The notes under the pieces: generated by a model | The model's input: only the letters and a program-made list of their open reading frames with translations | Database searches by the model: none | Told to the model about the DNA's origin: nothing | Made by a program: the position numbers and the translations under genes | Assembly (NCBI GenBank): GCA_017529165.1 | Contig: JAFXNY010000067.1 | Location: 1 to 8,040 of the forward strand | Length of the DNA stretch: 8,040 nucleotides | Direction of reading: 5' to 3' | Source: Clostridia bacterium | Lineage (GTDB): Bacteria; Bacillota_A; Clostridia; Oscillospirales; Acutalibacteraceae | Part shown: piece by piece, positions 5,768 through 8,040 of the stretch | How positions within the stretch are numbered: position 1 is the stretch's first letter | Layout: every line of letters starts with the position of its first letter

Positions 5768-6166
5768 TTAACGCTTACTAAACTGCGGTGCACGGCGAGC
5801 GCCTTTAAGACCGTATTTCTTTCTCTCTTTCATTCTCGGGTCACGAGTTAAGAGGCCGGCTTTCTTAAGTGCCGGACGGAAAGATTCATCAGCCTGTAAA
5901 AGAGCACGGGCAATACCGTGGCGGATAGCTCCTGCCTGACCGGTAACGCCGCCGCCTGCAACACGGCAAACGATATCAAACTTATCGTTTGTATCGGTAA
6001 TGGAAAGCGGTTGGCGAACTATAAGCTTAAGAGTTTCAAGACCGAAATAATCATCTATATCTCTCTCGTTTATAGTAACCTTACCGGTTCCCTGATAAAC
6101 ACGAACACGGGCGACAGAGCTTTTTCTTCTGCCTGTACCGTAGAAATAAGGTTTACCTTCAAACAT
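5768..6166 (-). CDS. rpsI: 30S ribosomal protein S9
   Basis: This encodes 132 residues, a typical bacterial S9 length. It has the N-terminal [13 protein letters not shown] signature, the central [22 protein letters not shown] core, and the basic tail [18 protein letters not shown] ending in FSKR. In 30S subunits that C-terminal tail reaches the P-site tRNA, and the final Arg is conserved. It lies 17 nt after the rplM stop in the universal rplM-rpsI pair, with GAAGGGAG as Shine-Dalgarno, and is followed by a strong terminator. No unusual features. Confidence 0.98.
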   Translation of the reverse strand: MFEGKPYFYGTGRRKSSVARVRVYQGTGKVTINERDIDDYFGLETLKLIVRQPLSITDTNDKFDIVCRVAGGGVTGQAGAIRHGIARALLQADESFRPALKKAGLLTRDPRMKERKKYGLKGARRAPQFSKR

Positions 6167-6183
6167 AACTTCTGTCTCCCTTC

Positions 6184-6612
6184 TTATAATTCAATCTTCT
6201 CGGGCTTTTGTGCCTTTTGAGCATAATCTTCGCCCTTATAAACATGAAGGCGTGTAAGAGCCTTTCTGCCGATAGTTGTATCGGGAACCATGCCCTTAAC
6301 TGCGAGCTCGAATGCAAGCTCTGGGCGGGTAGCCATAAGGGTAGCATATTTTACTTCCTTAAGACCGCCGATATAACCGGTGTGACGGCGATAAAACTTC
6401 TTTTCAAGTTTCTTGCCTGTAAGAACTGCCTTATCAGCGTTTATTACAACAACATGATCGCCGCAGTCAACATGAGGAGTGAACTCCGGCTTGCCTTTGC
6501 CTCTAAGCAAATCGGCAACTTTTACGGCGGTTCTGCCCATCGGCTTGCCGGCCGCATCTATGATGTACCATTTGCGCTGAACATCGGCAGGTTTTGCCAT
6601 AAATGTAGACAT
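6184..6612 (-). CDS. rplM: 50S ribosomal protein L13
   Basis: This encodes 142 residues, matching the usual L13 length. The reading frame stays open 48 codons further upstream, but the ATG at 6612 is the right start. It has TTGGAGG 8 nt before it and gives the family N-terminus [19 protein letters not shown], and the longer reading would run back through the promoter. Family segments seen are [51 protein letters not shown] and [21 protein letters not shown]13 is an early-assembly 50S protein. It is first in the rplM-rpsI operon under a strong promoter at 6646-6674. The leader is only about 28 nt, too short for the L13 leader RNA seen in Bacillus. Confidence 0.97.
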   Translation of the reverse strand: MSTFMAKPADVQRKWYIIDAAGKPMGRTAVKVADLLRGKGKPEFTPHVDCGDHVVVINADKAVLTGKKLEKKFYRRHTGYIGGLKEVKYATLMATRPELAFELAVKGMVPDTTIGRKALTRLHVYKGEDYAQKAQKPEKIEL

Positions 6613-6645
6613 AATCAAAACCTCCAATTTTTCTTGTGCTCGAAT

Positions 6646-6674
6646 ATGATAACATAGTGGGGAGCCCTTGTCAA
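6646..6674 (-). promoter_or_regulatory. Sigma-A promoter of the rplM-rpsI operon
   Basis: On the minus strand, a perfect TTGACA (6669-6674) and TATCAT (6646-6651) are separated by 17 bp. Transcription would start near 6639. Directly upstream on that strand is a long A-rich stretch (from 6680 to about 6767) that could act as an UP element, fitting a highly expressed ribosomal operon. Confidence 0.88.
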
Positions 6675-6679
6675 CAATA

Positions 6680-6767
6680 TTTTTTGTAAAAATTGATTTA
6701 TTTAAGGTAATCTTTAATTTTCTTTTGTTTTCTCTTATTTTCTCGTTTTTACTCACTTTCTATTTTT
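6680..6767. promoter_or_regulatory. Helically phased A/T tracts between rplM and ymdB
   Basis: On the plus strand T-tracts occur at 6718-6721, 6728-6731, 6738-6741, 6746-6750, 6757-6759 and 6763-6767, close to a 10-bp period. More tracts lie at 6680-6685 and 6698-6703. Phased tracts of this type bend DNA. The stretch abuts the rplM -35 box and lies between two divergent promoters. An UP-element or curvature role is inferred. Confidence 0.45.
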
Positions 6768-6777
6768 ATATTAGCCG

Positions 6778-6806
6778 TTGAAATTATACGGTGTTTGTGG
6801 TATTCT
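6778..6806 (+). promoter_or_regulatory. Likely promoter of ymdB
   Basis: TTGAAA (6778-6783) and TATTCT (6801-6806) are 17 bp apart, and TGG directly before the -10 gives an extended -10 motif. Transcription would begin near 6813, about 25 nt before the TTG start at 6838. This argues against translation from the in-frame TTG at 6778, which would be part of the -35 box. Confidence 0.5.
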
Positions 6807-6837
6807 CTTGGTGTATGCAAAGGGAGTTGGAAAAGTA

Positions 6838-7617
6838 TTGCGTGTTTTATGCATAGGCGATGTTTGCGGTGTGGATGGCTGCAGTGCGGCTATGAGGATA
6901 ATACCAAAGCTTAAGCGTGAGTTTTCCGCCGATTTTATTATTGTAAACGGAGAAAACTCTGCCGAGGGCAACGGTATTACACCAGATAGTGCAGATTTAC
7001 TGTTTTCGGCAGGTGCTGATGTGATTACCGGCGGCAATCACACGCTTCGCCGCAAGGAAATATATGAAATGCTTGATAGCAACAACTATCTGTTGCGCCC
7101 CCAAAATATAGAGGCAGAATATGGCGGCGGATACGCTCTTTATGATTTAGGTAAATATAAAGCGGCGGTTATTAACCTTTCCGGTCAGATATATATGGAA
7201 AGACAAAAGGCCGAAAACGCTTTTGTTTTTGCGGAAAAGCTGGTTACTAGAGCTAAAGATGACGGCGCAAGGTTTATATTTTTAGATTTTCATGCGGAGG
7301 CAACAAGCGAAAAGCGTGCAATGGGCTTTTTTCTTGACGGTAAGGTGAGCGCCGTTTTCGGTACCCACACGCATGTCCAAACAGCAGACGAACAGATATT
7401 ACCGTGCTCAACGGGATATATTACCGACCTTGGTATGACAGGCGTGATAGATTCCATACTCGGCGTGGAAAAACAGATAATTATTAACCGCTTAAAATCG
7501 GGCGGAAGCGAAAAGTTTATACAGGCAAAGGGTAAGTCAATGCTAAACGGTTGTTTTTTTGAGCTTGATGATACAACAGGCCTTTGCGTAGATGTACAGC
7601 GTATTTATAGAGAATAA
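6838..7617 (+). CDS. ymdB: YmdB family metallophosphoesterase (B. subtilis YmdB type)
   Basis: This encodes 259 residues, near the 264 of B. subtilis YmdB. The TTG at 6838 gives the family start MRVLCIGDVCG and has AAAGGGAG upstream; a longer reading from 6778 would run through the likely promoter. Metal-site motifs are all present: GD (7-8), VNGENSAEGNGIT, GGNHTLRRKE, DFHAEATSEK and GTHTHVQTADEQILP, followed by the signature YITDLGMTG. YmdB is a cytoplasmic dinuclear-metal phosphodiesterase. In B. subtilis it hydrolyses 2',3'-cAMP and affects biofilm and motility choice. The name is shared with an unrelated E. coli gene. Often it lies next to rny; here it precedes a solute-binding lipoprotein gene by 21 nt and may be co-transcribed with it. 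Confidence 0.94.
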   Translation: MRVLCIGDVCGVDGCSAAMRIIPKLKREFSADFIIVNGENSAEGNGITPDSADLLFSAGADVITGGNHTLRRKEIYEMLDSNNYLLRPQNIEAEYGGGYALYDLGKYKAAVINLSGQIYMERQKAENAFVFAEKLVTRAKDDGARFIFLDFHAEATSEKRAMGFFLDGKVSAVFGTHTHVQTADEQILPCSTGYITDLGMTGVIDSILGVEKQIIINRLKSGGSEKFIQAKGKSMLNGCFFELDDTTGLCVDVQRIYRE

Positions 7618-7638
7618 GTTTTCGGGGGAGGTGTTTTT

Positions 7639-8040
7639 ATGAGAAGAGCAATATGTATATTACTGTGCTTAATTATGTGCTTTTCTCTTGCTTGCTGTAA
7701 AAACAGCAATAAAAACACTTCGTCCGATTTGACAGATACTAGCACCACCACATTAAAGAATGAAGAAATAAGTCTTCTTTATTCTTCGGCAGATAGCTTT
7801 AATCCGTATTCGGCGGCTACTAAATATAACAGGGAGCTTTCCCACCTTTTATATGACCCGCTTATCGTGTGCGATAATAGTTTTAATCCGGTGTATAAAC
7901 TTGCAAGCAGTGCTACATTGGATGGCAATACTTGTACTGTAAAGCTTAAAACAGCACAGTTTTCTGACGGTTCGCCTGTTACTGCACAGGATGTTTTATA
8001 TTCATATAATATTGCCAAGAAAAGCGATACAATCTATGCC
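7639..8040 (+). CDS. Family 5 extracellular solute-binding lipoprotein (peptide ABC transporter type), 5' part
   Basis: Translation from ATG 7639 is open for 134 codons to the window edge, so the C-terminal three quarters or so are missing. GGGGGAGGTG lies 6 nt upstream. The N-terminus is a lipoprotein signal: Arg-Arg, a hydrophobic stretch (4-18), then LACC, so either Cys19 or Cys20 is the lipidated residue. A Ser/Thr/Asn-rich linker follows. From residue about 45 the sequence fits SBP family 5 (OppA/DppA): SADSFNPYSA, the LLYDPL motif, FNPVYKLAS, then TVKLKTAQFSDGSPVTAQDVLYSYN, the classic family block. It should be anchored outside the membrane and feed an ABC importer for peptides or a similar ligand. 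The ligand cannot be assigned, and permease genes would be expected beyond the edge. Confidence 0.9.
   Translation, partial: MRRAICILLCLIMCFSLACCKNSNKNTSSDLTDTSTTTLKNEEISLLYSSADSFNPYSAATKYNRELSHLLYDPLIVCDNSFNPVYKLASSATLDGNTCTVKLKTAQFSDGSPVTAQDVLYSYNIAKKSDTIYA

Noticed and set aside
6208..6657. Plus-strand open frames opposite rpsI and rplM
   Set aside because: They overlap certain ribosomal protein genes completely and lack ribosome binding sites.
7779..8018. Minus-strand open frame of 79 codons near the right edge
   Set aside because: It is antisense to the solute-binding lipoprotein gene, which has a signal peptide, ribosome binding site and family motifs.

Overview
The window looks like chromosomal DNA from a moderately AT-rich Gram-positive anaerobe, most likely a gut-type Clostridia (Oscillospiraceae-like) bacterium. 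The support is strong AGGAGG-like ribosome binding sites, TTG start codons, consensus sigma-A promoters, an rplM-rpsI operon, a B. subtilis-type ymdB, and a PadR/DUF1700/DUF4097 operon. That placement is inference; no 16S or other decisive marker is present.

Layout, left to right. Positions 1-111 hold no gene but carry several nested inverted repeats with tRNA-like pieces. A minus-strand tRNA operon follows: a consensus promoter (328-356), tRNA-Met(CAT), tRNA-Glu(TTC) only 2 nt later, and a hairpin terminator (117-154). Next is a minus-strand gene for a secreted protein of unknown function (416-991) with its own terminator. Divergent from it is a plus-strand EF-G-like translation factor paralog (1226-3232, TTG start) that has lost two residues normally central to GTPase chemistry. 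A bidirectional terminator separates it from a convergent minus-strand nitroreductase (3287-3793).

The centre is a tightly coupled plus-strand operon, 3904-5718: a PadR repressor, a DUF1700/HAAS membrane protein, and a membrane-anchored DUF4097 protein with nine STGD-type repeats. The genes overlap by 23 nt and 1 nt. A promoter with inverted repeats over its -10 box suggests autoregulation. A bidirectional terminator (5725-5748) separates this operon from the minus-strand rplM-rpsI operon, which has a strong promoter at 6646-6674.

Divergent from rplM, across a stretch with helically phased T-tracts, lies ymdB (TTG start at 6838), a metallophosphoesterase. It is followed after 21 nt by the 5' part of a family 5 solute-binding lipoprotein gene that runs off the right edge.

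Most of the window is ordinary housekeeping and accessory content. I see no clear defence, mobile or biosynthetic system. The best leads are the EF-G paralog with altered G3 and G4 motifs, the PadR-DUF1700-DUF4097 envelope operon, the structured tRNA-like segment at the left edge, and the unassigned secreted protein.
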